Source: Sphingobium sp. CECT 9361 (GTDB lineage Bacteria; Pseudomonadota; Alphaproteobacteria; Sphingomonadales; Sphingomonadaceae). Taken from it: DNA of 64,000 bases. A program made the translations under genes and the position numbers. Positions 25,310-35,269 of the stretch are shown here, piece after piece; within the stretch, counting starts at the first letter, position 1; each line of letters opens with the position of its first letter. The notes beneath the pieces are model-generated. The model had not been told where the DNA came from. It ran no database searches and worked only from the letters and a program-made list of their open reading frames with translations. Where the stretch lies: NCBI RefSeq assembly GCF_918741285.1, contig NZ_CAKKNC010000008.1, positions 62,001 through 126,000 on the forward strand, given 5' to 3'.

Positions 25310-26836
25310 ATGCCCGACAGTGCGCTTCATACCGACAAACGCTCAATACTCTTCCGTCTGGGGCTCGCAGCACTCATCGCCGTCCTGCTCTGGCACATCG
25401 TGGAGTTCATCGGCTATGCCCGGGCAGTCCTGTTCTATCCCTATCAGATCGATTTTGGCGAAGGCATCGTGTGGCAGCAGATGCGCGACATGCTCGCCGG
25501 CTCCGCTTATGCGCCCCTCCGCGTCTATCCCGCGGTCGTCTACCATTACCCACCGGTCTATCACCTGACGAGCGCCGCAGTGTCAGCCGCCCTAGGTCTC
25601 GACCAACTTGTGGCTGGTCGTATCGTATCACTATTCTCCACCATCGCCACCGCGATCTTCGCAGGACTGATGACGATGCGCATCGTTCCAGACGATCGGC
25701 GAATCGGGATTGTGGGCGCGATCATGGCGGGTCTGCTTTTCCTCAACTGTTATCCGGTAATCGTCTGGGGCCCACTGATGCGGGTCGATATGTTGACTGG
25801 TGCACTCGGCCTTGCCGGGATGCTCGTCGCGCTTCAGGCCATCAGCCGCCCACGGTTGATCCATTTGGCAGCGCTGCTATTTACCCTGTCCATATTCACC
25901 AAGCAGATCTCGTTCGCTGCCCCGATTGCAACCTTCGCCATCTTGCTCCTTGTCGTGCCGAAGACTGCCCTGCGAGGGATCGCTTCGGGCCTCACCATGG
26001 CGTTCGGCGCGCTTGCTCTGCTGCTCTGGCTGACCGACGGTCGCTTCCTGACCCATATCCTGTTCTACAATGTCAACCGCCTAGCGCCTGATATCCTAGT
26101 AGACGTGATGTTGCCGCAGTTGCGCCAGTACGCCGCGCTGATCCTGATCGCCACCATAGGAGCATTCACTAGCTGGCGCAGCATTCGTCGCAAGGGCTTG
26201 CGCACCGAACCGGCGGCGGCAATGCTCCTCTTCTTCGTCGGGCTCAAGACGGTGATGTTGCTCGGTATGCTGAAATCGGGCTCCAGCTTCAATTATATGA
26301 TCGAATGGTTCTCCGGCATTGCCATTCTGGCCGCCATCGGACTGCGTCCTGCGTTTCAGCTCGCCAGCGGCAGGCCGCTTGGTCCGCTGGGCACTGTCAG
26401 CGCCGCAATCATGCTCGGTGCCCTTAGTATGCAACTGGCAACTACCCAAATGGACCTGCCCACAGTGGAGCAGGCGCACCGCGCCGCGGCCACCCATGCT
26501 GCGCTTGTACGAAGGATCGCGGCCTCGCTCCGTCCAGTCATTTCCGATGACATGGCGATGATCATCCGTGCGGGGAAAAAGGTGCAATTCGAATCCGCCA
26601 TTACCGCCGAACTCGGCGCAGCGGGCCTATACGACCAGCCTGGTTTTGTCCGCCTGATCCGTGCGCACTGCTTCGGTTTCTTCGTGACGGATGGCAATGC
26701 CGGAACGCCGATGTTTGACCGGCGCTACAACCCACCCGTCGCCGCCGCCATGGCCGCCTATTATCCAAAGTTGGAACATAGCGGCAAGTTCGTCATACAT
26801 TTGCCGGTCGACACTACGTCGACCTGCCCATACTAG
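25310..26836 (+). CDS. Large membrane protein, GT39/ArnT-like
   Basis: A 508-residue integral membrane protein with about ten predicted helices and an extracytoplasmic N-terminal loop bearing QIDFGEGIVWQQM and YHYPPVYHL, which resembles the first acidic loop of GT-C (ArnT/PMT-like) transferases. Such enzymes use polyprenyl-phosphate sugars on the outer face of the inner membrane. The C-terminal 110 residues are soluble. A GTG at 25301 overlapping the previous stop is an alternative start. As last gene of the cassette it could transfer the sugar made upstream. Confidence 0.7.
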   Translation: MPDSALHTDKRSILFRLGLAALIAVLLWHIVEFIGYARAVLFYPYQIDFGEGIVWQQMRDMLAGSAYAPLRVYPAVVYHYPPVYHLTSAAVSAALGLDQLVAGRIVSLFSTIATAIFAGLMTMRIVPDDRRIGIVGAIMAGLLFLNCYPVIVWGPLMRVDMLTGALGLAGMLVALQAISRPRLIHLAALLFTLSIFTKQISFAAPIATFAILLLVVPKTALRGIASGLTMAFGALALLLWLTDGRFLTHILFYNVNRLAPDILVDVMLPQLRQYAALILIATIGAFTSWRSIRRKGLRTEPAAAMLLFFVGLKTVMLLGMLKSGSSFNYMIEWFSGIAILAAIGLRPAFQLASGRPLGPLGTVSAAIMLGALSMQLATTQMDLPTVEQAHRAAATHAALVRRIAASLRPVISDDMAMIIRAGKKVQFESAITAELGAAGLYDQPGFVRLIRAHCFGFFVTDGNAGTPMFDRRYNPPVAAAMAAYYPKLEHSGKFVIHLPVDTTSTCPY

Positions 26837-26881
26837 ACTCGGGCTGCTGACATTTCGCCCAGTTATCTGCGCAGATGTATT

Positions 26882-27580
26882 TCACTCGGCCATGCGCGCC
26901 GATCCAGCGAGGCGGTAGCCGACACCAGGTTCGTTCATTATCAGTTTCGGTCGGGATGGGTCGGCTTCAATTTTCTTGCGCAATGCGCGTATCGCGACAC
27001 GCAGATAGTCTACGTCCTGACGGTGCGCCGGACCCCAAACCGTTTCCAGCAGCGATGTATGTGTAAGGACTCGTCCGGGCTTTTCGCACAGCGCCCATAA
27101 CAGGTCGAACTCGCGCGGTGTTAGGGCAACAGTTGCGCCCTCGATGGTCGTGCTATGCGCTTCGCGGTCGATGGAGCCGCCCTCAAAATCACGCCGCTGT
27201 GGGTGCGTGCGGCTGCCTGTCTTGCGTCGAAGGGCCGAACGCACGCGGGCTAATAGTTCCGCACTGTCGAAAGGTTTGGTCACGAAATCATCCGCGCCCA
27301 GGTCGAGAGCCGTCACCTTCTCGTCGGTGGCATCGCGGGCCGTCAACACGATGACGGCCAGTCCATATCCAACAAGCTGGGGGATGATTTCTAACCCATC
27401 GCGATCAGGCAAGCCAAGATCCAGAAGGGCCACCAGCGGTGCGGGCTGCACGGCTGCCAAGCGTAGTGCGTCGGATGCATTGCCCGCTTCGACATAGGTC
27501 ATTGCGCTTCGTGCAAGTGCGGCGACCAGCAATCGCCTGATGGCCGGTTCATCTTCGACGATCAGGACATCTTTATGCAT
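26882..27580 (-). CDS. kdpE: KdpE response regulator
   Basis: An OmpR-class response regulator of 232 residues. The receiver has acidic residues in VEDEPAIRR, the phospho-acceptor Asp in LLDLGLPDRDG, the Lys in VTKPFD, and an output wHTH with LTPREFDLLWALCEKPG and DYLRVAIRALRKKIE. It partners KdpD and activates kdp transcription at low potassium. Its start, the ATG at 27580, overlaps the kdpD stop by eight bases. Confidence 0.95.
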   Translation of the reverse strand: MHKDVLIVEDEPAIRRLLVAALARSAMTYVEAGNASDALRLAAVQPAPLVALLDLGLPDRDGLEIIPQLVGYGLAVIVLTARDATDEKVTALDLGADDFVTKPFDSAELLARVRSALRRKTGSRTHPQRRDFEGGSIDREAHSTTIEGATVALTPREFDLLWALCEKPGRVLTHTSLLETVWGPAHRQDVDYLRVAIRALRKKIEADPSRPKLIMNEPGVGYRLAGSARMAE

Positions 27581-30221
27581 CCGCAGCCCTTCCTTCCGCT
27601 TCGTCCTTGCGGAACACAGGCAATATGACCTCGAAAACCGCGCCTTGGCCAGCCCGGTTTCCGGCCGTGATCGTCCCGCCGACGGCTTCGGTGAAATTCT
27701 TGGCGATCCATAATCCCAGGCCGGAGCCACCGACCCGATCGCTCCCTTCAAGGCGATGGAAGCGATCGAACAGCGAGTCCGTATTGGTCGGCAAACCTGG
27801 CCCTTCATCTGACACGCGGCACACGACCTCCTGCCCGCGGCAGAGCAATTCGACTTCGACCTTCGCCGTCGCGGGGGAGAATTTAAGCGCGTTGTCGATA
27901 AGATTGATCAACACATGGCGCAGCAGCAAGGCGTCGCTGGAGACGAACGGACAATCGCTGTCGATGCGGGTGGTAACCCGCGCATCGGCATGGTCCTGCC
28001 GAAGCGCATGCAACACGTCCGCGATAATGTCAGTAAGGTCAACGCTTTCCCATCTGGGTTCGATAGTTCCATGTTCGATCCTGGAGGCCTCCAGTAGATC
28101 GTTGAGAAAGCGTTGAAGCCGCCGGGATTCGGATCGTGCAATGCTGACCTCTTCGGCAAATGCGCCCTCCACGGGAATAGCTTCCGCCGCGGCGATCACT
28201 GCCGTAAGCGGCGTGCGCAAATCATGCGCGATGCTGCTAAGCAAGGCCCCGCGAAGGCGGTCGCGCTCGCGCAACGTGTCCACCTGTCGCGCCTGACCTT
28301 CCAACACGATGCGCTCATGTGCAAGCGCAGTCTGATCGACTAGCGATGCAAGCATGATAGCGTCGTCAGGCCGGATAATGCGCTCCTGCGAGGGGCGCGC
28401 GAGTCCCAAAGCGCCCATGGTACCGAGCGAAGTTTTGAGCGGGTGGAATTGCCAGTCGGAGGCGTTCAACGTGCCGGTATCGCGCCCGGTGGGCACACCC
28501 CGATCCAGCGCCCAGCGGACTGCAGCTTCGCCGACTATGTCAAGCGCCCGATAGGCGTCATTGCCGCGAACGACAATATCGCCATCTTCAATAGTGACGA
28601 TGATCGCCTCCACGTCGAGCAAGCTGCCTATTTCGCGACAGGCGACCTGCGCTGTCTCCTCCTTCTGGGACAATCCGCCCATCAAGCCGGCAAAGCGCGC
28701 CAGCGAAGCATTAAGGCGTGCGACGCCCGCACTCGTTTCGGCTTGCCTACGGATACGCCCAGCCAGCCAGCCGACGACCGTCGCCACCAGCGCCAGTACC
28801 AGGAACGTAATGACATTCTGGGGATCGTCGATGGTGAAGGTATGGAGGGGCGGAATGAAGAAGAAATTATAGCAGAGCGCGGCCCACAGCGCAGACCATA
28901 AACCGGCGCGCAACCTGAGGACTGTGGCAGACAAGATGACGGGGACGAGCAGCAGCAAGTCGATTGCGCCAAAGGGAAGCCAAGGCTGGGCCAGGTGCAG
29001 CAGGCCGACCATTGCCGCGACAATTGCAAGGGCTATCATATCGTCGCGTGCCAACAATGCCTCACGCGGTTTGTCGGGTTTTTCGTCGGCATCGGTAAGG
29101 GGCACGACATGTACCGCAACGCCCTGCGCCTTGCGGATGACTGCTTGAGCAACCGAGCCATGCACCCATTCGAACCAACGCGACCGGCGGCTCTTGCCGA
29201 TAACGATCTGGCTTGCCCGCAACTGCCTTGCCTGATCGACCAGCGCTTCGCCTACGCGATCCGCGGCCACCGTCATCAACGATGCGCCAAGCGAAGCTGC
29301 GAGTGCCAGATTGTCTGCAAGCTGTTCACGCTGCGCACCGATGATCGCGCGTGCCCTGCCGCTTTCTACTACCACGGCGGTCCAAGGCGCGTTGAACATG
29401 TCCGCCATCCGTTTGGCATGGCGGATAACCTGCGCACCGCCCTTGCCGGGGCTGACTGCGACCATCAGACGTTCGCCTGCGACAAAGTCGCTCTCCTTGC
29501 CAGTCGTGCGAAGCTGATCGGATAGGCGCCTGTCGACGCTGCTGGCCGCAAAACGCAATGCCAGTTCGCGTAGTGCCGCAAGTTTATTGGGCGTGAAGAA
29601 ATTGGACAGGGCCCGCCCGGCGGTGTCCGGCATGTATATCTTGCCTGCCGCCAGTCGTTCGATCAGTGCATCGGGTGGTAAGTCGACGACGATCAGCTCG
29701 GCATCGTCGAGGATATTGTCGGGCACCGTCTCCCGCACGCGGACATAGGTGAAGCCCGCCACGACATCGTTGAGGCTTTCTATGTGCTGGATATTGATCG
29801 TGGTGGCGACATCGATCCCCGCTGCGAGCAATTCCTCGACATCTTGCCAACGCTTGGGATGTCGACTGCCCGGTGCGTTGCTGTGCGCCAGTTCATCGAC
29901 CAGGATCAGCGCCGGGTGGCGCTCTATCGCGCGATCGATGTCGAACTCATCAAGCATGTGACCTTGATGATTCATGCGATGGCGCGGCAGAACGTCCAGC
30001 GGTTCCAGAAGCAAGGCTGTCTCGCTGCGACCATGCGTTTCGGCCACCCCTACGACGACATCTACACCCTCGGCCTGCCGCCGCGCGGCGTCCTGCAACA
30101 TGCGATAGGTTTTGCCGACGCCCGGCGCAGCACCCAGATAGACAGTTAACCGCCCTCTCTGCTCCTGGCGAGCAAGCCGTAAATAATGTTCGGCATCATT
30201 GTCGGGAGTGGGCAGGGTCAT
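27573..30221 (-). CDS. kdpD: KdpD osmosensitive potassium sensor kinase
   Basis: An 882-residue membrane kinase. Domain order: N-terminal KdpD domain with Walker A GAAPGVGKTYRM (about 30-42) and LVDELAHSNAPGSRHPKR; a universal-stress-like domain; four helices of the DUF4118 type near 395-500; a GAF-like section; HisKA with the phospho-His in SIAHDLRTPLTAV (about 660); and ATPase boxes LINLIDNALKFSP, DEGPGL and GSGLGLWIAK. It senses low potassium or osmotic stress and also dephosphorylates KdpE. It follows kdpC after 12 bases. Confidence 0.97.
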   Translation of the reverse strand: MTLPTPDNDAEHYLRLARQEQRGRLTVYLGAAPGVGKTYRMLQDAARRQAEGVDVVVGVAETHGRSETALLLEPLDVLPRHRMNHQGHMLDEFDIDRAIERHPALILVDELAHSNAPGSRHPKRWQDVEELLAAGIDVATTINIQHIESLNDVVAGFTYVRVRETVPDNILDDAELIVVDLPPDALIERLAAGKIYMPDTAGRALSNFFTPNKLAALRELALRFAASSVDRRLSDQLRTTGKESDFVAGERLMVAVSPGKGGAQVIRHAKRMADMFNAPWTAVVVESGRARAIIGAQREQLADNLALAASLGASLMTVAADRVGEALVDQARQLRASQIVIGKSRRSRWFEWVHGSVAQAVIRKAQGVAVHVVPLTDADEKPDKPREALLARDDMIALAIVAAMVGLLHLAQPWLPFGAIDLLLLVPVILSATVLRLRAGLWSALWAALCYNFFFIPPLHTFTIDDPQNVITFLVLALVATVVGWLAGRIRRQAETSAGVARLNASLARFAGLMGGLSQKEETAQVACREIGSLLDVEAIIVTIEDGDIVVRGNDAYRALDIVGEAAVRWALDRGVPTGRDTGTLNASDWQFHPLKTSLGTMGALGLARPSQERIIRPDDAIMLASLVDQTALAHERIVLEGQARQVDTLRERDRLRGALLSSIAHDLRTPLTAVIAAAEAIPVEGAFAEEVSIARSESRRLQRFLNDLLEASRIEHGTIEPRWESVDLTDIIADVLHALRQDHADARVTTRIDSDCPFVSSDALLLRHVLINLIDNALKFSPATAKVEVELLCRGQEVVCRVSDEGPGLPTNTDSLFDRFHRLEGSDRVGGSGLGLWIAKNFTEAVGGTITAGNRAGQGAVFEVILPVFRKDEAEGRAADA

Positions 30222-30233
30222 TGTTTATCTGCT

Positions 30234-30788
30234 CTATGGCTTCAGACGATCCAGCGCCAGATTGAGTTGCAGCACGTTCACGATTGGATCGGGCGCAAAG
30301 GGGCCGCCCGGCACGACTGCCCTGTCGTCGATGAGCCGCCGAACCGTGGCGGCGGCGATGTTGCGGGAGCGCGCTATCCGTTGGACCTGATAGAGCGCCC
30401 CTGCAACTGAGATGTGCGGGTCCAGCCCGCCGCCAGAAGCGGCGACCAGATCGGCCGGAAGGGGATTGGCCGGTGTGGCTCCGTAACGCGCGACGGTTTC
30501 GGCTGCACGCTCGGTCAATTTCTCGCTGGTTGGTGAAAGGTTGCTGCCCGCTGCATGCATGCCATCGAATTTGGCGACGGAAGGGCGTGGCCAGAAATAG
30601 CGGGCCGACGTAAAATTCTGCGCAATCAGCTCACTGCCGATCGTGCGTCCGTTGACCGTAATGAGCGATCCATTGGCACGGAACGGGACGAATGTCTGCG
30701 CGAACACGAAGACAAGCAAGGAATATCCGATCACGCAGACAAGCAGCGTGACCAGCCATAAGCGCATTGCGGGGATGAGGTAGGTCAT
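30234..30788 (-). CDS. kdpC: KdpC subunit of potassium ATPase
   Basis: A 184-residue protein with one N-terminal helix (LWLVTLLVCVIGYSLLVFVF) and a periplasmic or peripheral domain with SARYFWPRPS, PADLVAASGGGLDPHISVAG and IDDRAVVPGGPF. It stabilises the KdpFABC complex and is needed for potassium affinity. I used the ATG at 30788; an upstream ATG at 30818 in the same frame is possible. It lies 30 bases after kdpA. Confidence 0.95.
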   Translation of the reverse strand: MTYLIPAMRLWLVTLLVCVIGYSLLVFVFAQTFVPFRANGSLITVNGRTIGSELIAQNFTSARYFWPRPSVAKFDGMHAAGSNLSPTSEKLTERAAETVARYGATPANPLPADLVAASGGGLDPHISVAGALYQVQRIARSRNIAAATVRRLIDDRAVVPGGPFAPDPIVNVLQLNLALDRLKP

Positions 30789-30818
30789 TGTTTTTGAACC
30801 TTTTGTCGGATGGGTCAC

Positions 30819-32477
30819 TTAGCGCATCAATGTCACATGTTCGGCGATGGGGCCGAGCGCGGCCGCGGGAAAGAAGGTCAGCGCACCGAAGATCAGGATG
30901 GTGATCACCAGCATGATGCCAAAGCTTCCCCCTTCCACGCTTAAAGTTCCTGCGCTTTCCGCGCTGCGCGTTTTGGCCATCAGCGATCCGACAATCGCCA
31001 GCGGAAGGACGATCGGTAAATAGCGTCCGATCAACATGACCAAGCCGGTGGCAATGTTCCAAGGGACGGTATTGTCTCCCAACCCTTCGAAGCCAGAACC
31101 GTTGTTCGCGGCCGCCGAGCTGAATTCATAGAGGATTTCAGAGAAGCCATGCGCCCCGACATTGTTCAGTGTCGCCTGCCCCCAGGCGGTCGCAGCGAAC
31201 AGGGCAGTGCCGCCCAGAGTGAGCAGGGCGTGACTGAACACCGCCAGCACGGCGAGCCGCATTTCCCCGCCCTCGACCTTGTGGCCCAGATATTCGGGCG
31301 TTCGGCCGACCATCATCCCGGCAATGAAGACGGCCACGACGACATAAAGGAACATGTTGATCATGCCCACGCCAACCCCGCCAAAAGTGGCGTTGAGCCA
31401 CATGCCGACCATCGGCATTAGTCCGGTCAGGGGGTTGAGGCTGTCGTGCATGGCGGCAACCGATCCATTGCTGGTGGATGTGGTGAGCACTGCCCAAAGC
31501 GGGCCGGTCGTGGCACCGAGGCGCAGTTCCTTGCCCTCCAGGTTGCCGATGGTTTGCATCACCGGAAGATGGACGAAGGCGTGGGTCGGTGCGGCCTCAA
31601 AGGCCACTGCTCCACCGATTTTCAACAGCAGAAATGCCAGCATTACAGCGAAGATCACGCCCGCATGCTTCATCCGCCCAATGATCCGACCGAACATCCA
31701 TACACAGGCCATCGGAACGATGATGATCGCGATCATCGAAAAGCCGTTGGACCAGAAGGTTGGGTTTTCAAACGGATGCGTTGAATTGGGGCCGAAGAAG
31801 CCGCCCCCGTTGGTGCCCAGTTGTTTGATCGCGACGAAGGCTGCGACAGGCCCGCGCGCAATGGTCTGCCCCACGCCTTCCAGAGTAATCGCGTGGGCCG
31901 CGCCCTCAAAGGTCATGGGCACACCGCTCATCGCCAGAACCAGCGCGACGATGATCGCGAGCGGCAGCAGCAGGCAAAAGGTTGCACGTTGAAGGTCGAG
32001 GAAGAAATTCCCCATGCTGGCCTGTCCACCGATCCCGCGGGCAACCGCAGCCAGCGCCGCGATGCCTGTGGCAGCCGACACGAACTGCAGCCACATCAGC
32101 CCGCCAAGCTGGGCCAGATAGCTCCAGGTGCTTTCGCCGGAATAATGCTGCAAATTGGTGTTGGTGGTGAAGGACGCCGCTGTATTGAACACCAGGTCGA
32201 GCGACGCAGCATTCTGGCCATCTGGGTTGAGCGGTAGCCGATGTTGGACCGTCAGCAGCAGGAAGACAAACGCAAACATCAGGGCATTGAAGGTCAGAAG
32301 CGCAACAGAATATTGCTTCCAGTCCTGATCGGGCGTGCGTCCTGCAACGCGGATCAACAGGTTATCGGTCCGTGTGAACCGGCCCGAAAAGAGAGCGGCC
32401 ATGTAGTGACCGAGGGGCCAGGACAGTAGCGCCGCACTGCCTACGATCAAAACTATGGTAAGAATGGCTGTGAACAT
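30819..32477 (-). CDS. kdpA: KdpA potassium-translocating subunit
   Basis: A 552-residue membrane subunit related to Trk/Ktr channels, which forms the selectivity path for potassium. It has about ten helices, and repeated pore-loop segments such as LNTAASFTTNTNLQHY, LGTNGGGFFGPNSTHPFENP and EFSSAAANNGSGFEG. I chose the ATG at 32477, just before MFTAILTIVLIV; the frame upstream is open but overlaps kdpB. Here kdpA follows kdpB, which is unlike the usual kdpFABC order. Confidence 0.96.
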   Translation of the reverse strand: MFTAILTIVLIVGSAALLSWPLGHYMAALFSGRFTRTDNLLIRVAGRTPDQDWKQYSVALLTFNALMFAFVFLLLTVQHRLPLNPDGQNAASLDLVFNTAASFTTNTNLQHYSGESTWSYLAQLGGLMWLQFVSAATGIAALAAVARGIGGQASMGNFFLDLQRATFCLLLPLAIIVALVLAMSGVPMTFEGAAHAITLEGVGQTIARGPVAAFVAIKQLGTNGGGFFGPNSTHPFENPTFWSNGFSMIAIIIVPMACVWMFGRIIGRMKHAGVIFAVMLAFLLLKIGGAVAFEAAPTHAFVHLPVMQTIGNLEGKELRLGATTGPLWAVLTTSTSNGSVAAMHDSLNPLTGLMPMVGMWLNATFGGVGVGMINMFLYVVVAVFIAGMMVGRTPEYLGHKVEGGEMRLAVLAVFSHALLTLGGTALFAATAWGQATLNNVGAHGFSEILYEFSSAAANNGSGFEGLGDNTVPWNIATGLVMLIGRYLPIVLPLAIVGSLMAKTRSAESAGTLSVEGGSFGIMLVITILIFGALTFFPAAALGPIAEHVTLMR

Positions 32478-32493
32478 GATGGTCCTTTCCCGC

Positions 32494-34503
32494 TCAGGCC
32501 AGGCCGAGGCCGGCAACCGCGAGGTCGATGAGCTTGATGCCGATAAAAGGTGCGATCACGCCGCCCGCGCCGTAGATGCCCAGATTATGCAGTAACTGAC
32601 TGGCTGCAGGCATGGGGCGATACGTCACGCCCTTGAGCGCCAGCGGCACTAAAAGCGGAATGATCAGCGCATTGAAGATGATCGCCGACAGGATTGCGCT
32701 CGACGGACTGGCCAGCCCCATCAGGTTGAGCACACCCAACGAGGGGTAGAGCACGACGAAGATCGCTGGGAGGATCGCGAAATATTTGGCGATATCGTTG
32801 GCTATTGAAAAGGTCGTGAGAGCACCGCGGGTCATGAGCAATTGCTTTCCGATGCCCACGACTTCGATCAACTTGGTCGGATCGCTGTCCAGATCCACCA
32901 TATTCCCAGCCTCACGGGCAGCCTGTGTACCGGTATTCATGGCGACACCCACATCGGACTGCGCCAGCGCTGGCGCATCGTTGGTGCCGTCGCCGCACAT
33001 GGCGACCAGCTTGCCTTCCGCCTGCTCCTTGCGGATATAGGCCAGCTTGTCCTCCGGCGTCGCTTCCGCCAGGAAATCGTCGACCCCTGCTTCCGCTGCG
33101 ATGGCGGCGGCTGTCAGTGGATTGTCGCCCGTGATCATGACAGTGCGGATGCCCATGCGACGCAGCTCGCCGAAGCGTTCGCGGATTCCCGCCTTGATCA
33201 CATCCTTTAGATGCACCGCACCCAGCAAACGGTGATTCTCCACGACCGCCAACGGCGTGCCGCCCGCCTGCGCGATGCGATCGGTGATCTTCCTGAGCGC
33301 GCGCACGACATCCTCGGGAAAATCGCCCAGCTTGAGTACCGCATCCACTGCGCCCTTCCGAATGCTCCGTCCCGGCATGTCGATCCCACTCACCCGCGTC
33401 TGCGCGGTGAAGGCCACAGCTACTGCATCGGTCGGAAGGGGGCCGCCCTGACCTGCCAGCGCCACGATCGACCGACCCTCGGGCGTCGTGTCGGAAAGGC
33501 TGGAAAGCCGCGCCGCTGCGATCAGGTCTGCCTCGGCTACGCCGGGCAATGGTACAAACTCGCTTGCCTGCCGGTCGCCGATGGTAATCGTGCCGGTCTT
33601 GTCGAGGAGCAATGTGCCGATATCGCCTGCCGCCTCGACTGCCCGACCCGATTTGGCCAGGACGTTGAAACGGATCAACCGGTCCATGCCCGCTATGCCG
33701 ATTGCGGACAGCAGCCCCGATATAGTGGTGGGGATCAACGCCACGAACAGTGCGATCAGCACAGGCACAGAGATCACGCCACCAGCATAAAGCGCAAAGG
33801 CCGGCAGCGTCCCCACCGCCACGAGAAAGATCAGCGTCAGCCCGGTGAGCAAGATCGTCAACGCAATCTCGTTGGGCGTCTTTTGACGGCTTGCGCCCTC
33901 CACAAGAGCGATCATTCGGTCCAGAAAGCCGCTGCCGGGTTCAGCCGTCACCCGCACGCGGATTTCATCCGACAGGACCGTTGTACCGGCGGTGACGGCG
34001 GAGCGATCTCCGCCTGCCTCCCGGATGACGGGCGCACTTTCTCCCGTGATTGCGGCTTCGTTCACGGACGCGACCCCGGCAATGACTTCGCCGTCTGCGG
34101 GGATCTGCTTTCCCTGCGTCACCAGCACCACATCGTCACGGCGTAATTGTGCGGCCGGAACCTCTTCGATTGCGCCATTCTTTCCGACGCGCAACGCGAC
34201 GAGTTGATCTTTGGTCGCGCGCAAGCTTTGTGCCTGTGCCTTGCCGCGTCCCTCCGCCAACGCCTCGGCGAAATTGCCGAACAGCACCGTAAGCCATAGC
34301 CAGAATATCAATTGCGCTTCAAACGCCCAATCGCCCGTACCTGCGATGATATGCCGCAGCAGAATAACGGTCGCCACCATCGCTACAGACGCCGTGGTGA
34401 ACATCACTGGATTGCGCACCAGCGTCCGGGGATCGAGCTTGATAAATGCATCGCGCATCGCAGGAAGCACCAGCGCGCGCTCGAATAGCGAAGTGCTCGC
34501 CAT
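32494..34503 (-). CDS. kdpB: KdpB P-type ATPase subunit
   Basis: The 669-residue catalytic subunit, which hydrolyses ATP for potassium uptake. It shows [14 protein letters not shown] in the actuator domain, the phosphorylation site LLDKTGTIT (about residue 300), [17 protein letters not shown] and [18 protein letters not shown] in the P and hinge region, plus the usual KdpB helices. Its start overlaps the kdpF stop as ATGA. kdpA follows after 16 bases. Confidence 0.97.
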   Translation of the reverse strand: MASTSLFERALVLPAMRDAFIKLDPRTLVRNPVMFTTASVAMVATVILLRHIIAGTGDWAFEAQLIFWLWLTVLFGNFAEALAEGRGKAQAQSLRATKDQLVALRVGKNGAIEEVPAAQLRRDDVVLVTQGKQIPADGEVIAGVASVNEAAITGESAPVIREAGGDRSAVTAGTTVLSDEIRVRVTAEPGSGFLDRMIALVEGASRQKTPNEIALTILLTGLTLIFLVAVGTLPAFALYAGGVISVPVLIALFVALIPTTISGLLSAIGIAGMDRLIRFNVLAKSGRAVEAAGDIGTLLLDKTGTITIGDRQASEFVPLPGVAEADLIAAARLSSLSDTTPEGRSIVALAGQGGPLPTDAVAVAFTAQTRVSGIDMPGRSIRKGAVDAVLKLGDFPEDVVRALRKITDRIAQAGGTPLAVVENHRLLGAVHLKDVIKAGIRERFGELRRMGIRTVMITGDNPLTAAAIAAEAGVDDFLAEATPEDKLAYIRKEQAEGKLVAMCGDGTNDAPALAQSDVGVAMNTGTQAAREAGNMVDLDSDPTKLIEVVGIGKQLLMTRGALTTFSIANDIAKYFAILPAIFVVLYPSLGVLNLMGLASPSSAILSAIIFNALIIPLLVPLALKGVTYRPMPAASQLLHNLGIYGAGGVIAPFIGIKLIDLAVAGLGLA

Positions 34504-34592
34504 CAGAAACGCTCCGGCCTGATCAGCACGGCGGTCAGATATCCCAGCAGGCCCAACGCTACCAGACCGGCAAGGGCAAAGTCGAACGTCAT
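34503..34592 (-). CDS. kdpF: KdpF small membrane subunit
   Basis: A 29-residue single-helix protein, [20 protein letters not shown] followed by a short AVLIRPERF tail, just upstream of kdpB. The length, the helix and the RPERF-type end match KdpF, which stabilises the potassium ATPase complex. AAGGAG precedes the ATG, and the stop overlaps kdpB. It is too short for routine gene callers. The 143 bases before it, up to the tspO stop, presumably carry the kdp promoter. Confidence 0.9.
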   Translation of the reverse strand: MTFDFALAGLVALGLLGYLTAVLIRPERF

Positions 34593-34735
34593 CACAGACT
34601 CCTTTTTGTCGGAGCCCAAGATGGGCGCGGCTTACATGAATTATCGACTGGGGTTTGTGCCTCCAGCCATGAAAATAGCATAAAAACCGATGCTCGCGAC
34701 GGGCACGCCTATTGGGAGCCGGGCATAAGGACGGA

Positions 34736-35218
34736 TCACGCCTTTGCGCCCCCGAAGGGCGCGTTCAGTCTCACGATGGTCCAGTTCAGCCAGCTCGCGA
34801 AGCTGACCCACAAGAGATATGGGACGTTCATCAACGCTGCCGAATGGGAAATCGGCCAGAGTCCAATCACCAGCGCTGCTACAGAAACCCATAAAAACAC
34901 CACCTCGACCAATGCCCAGTCCGGGCGCCGCTTGTTGAAAAACAGCGGGCTCCAAAGTGCGTGAAAGACGGCGTTCGTTGCAAAGAGGATGATGATCGAC
35001 CGGCGCGCTTCGGGCGCGTTGGTGGCTTCCCACGCAATGGACGCCGACCACCCTGCCAAGCCCAGGATGACTGTCCACGCCGGACCGAACAGCCAGTCAG
35101 GCGGTTGCAGCTTTGGCTTACGCAGATTGCGATACCACGGGCCTATGGTTGTCGCGAGACCGCCGAACGCTAATAGGAGGATCGCCGCGCCTAACGAGAC
35201 GACAAGAGAGTTTGACAA
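34736..35218 (-). CDS. tspO: TspO/MBR family tryptophan-rich sensory protein
   Basis: A 160-residue membrane protein with five helices and the family's tryptophan-rich loops: [38 protein letters not shown] and [20 protein letters not shown]. In Rhodobacter TspO binds porphyrins and tunes photosynthesis gene expression. The start is probably TTG at 35218 with AGGA upstream; longer starts run into bchI on the other strand. It is divergent from bchI, and the pair share a putative PpsR site. This placement fits the role of linking tetrapyrrole status to pigment genes. Confidence 0.9.
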   Translation of the reverse strand: MSNSLVVSLGAAILLLAFGGLATTIGPWYRNLRKPKLQPPDWLFGPAWTVILGLAGWSASIAWEATNAPEARRSIIILFATNAVFHALWSPLFFNKRRPDWALVEVVFLWVSVAALVIGLWPISHSAALMNVPYLLWVSFASWLNWTIVRLNAPFGGAKA

Positions 35219-35243
35219 TTTATGTCCTGACCGGCTTGTGGAG

Positions 35244-35261
35244 TGTCCAGTGCATGTTACA
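35244..35261. promoter_or_regulatory. PpsR/CrtJ-type palindrome before bchI
   Basis: TGTCCAGTGCATGTTACA is an exact TGT-N12-ACA, the consensus of the redox- and light-responsive repressor PpsR/CrtJ. It lies between the divergent tspO and bchI genes and ends 8 bases before the bchI ATG. A GACA-N5-TGTC palindrome lies at 35214-35226. The ppsR gene itself is not in the window. Confidence 0.7.
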
Positions 35262-35269
35262 CCTTGCGC

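Noticed and set aside
20161..26880. An integrative element using the tRNA as attachment site
   Set aside because: No integrase gene is present and I could not find a repeat of the tRNA 3' end within the window.
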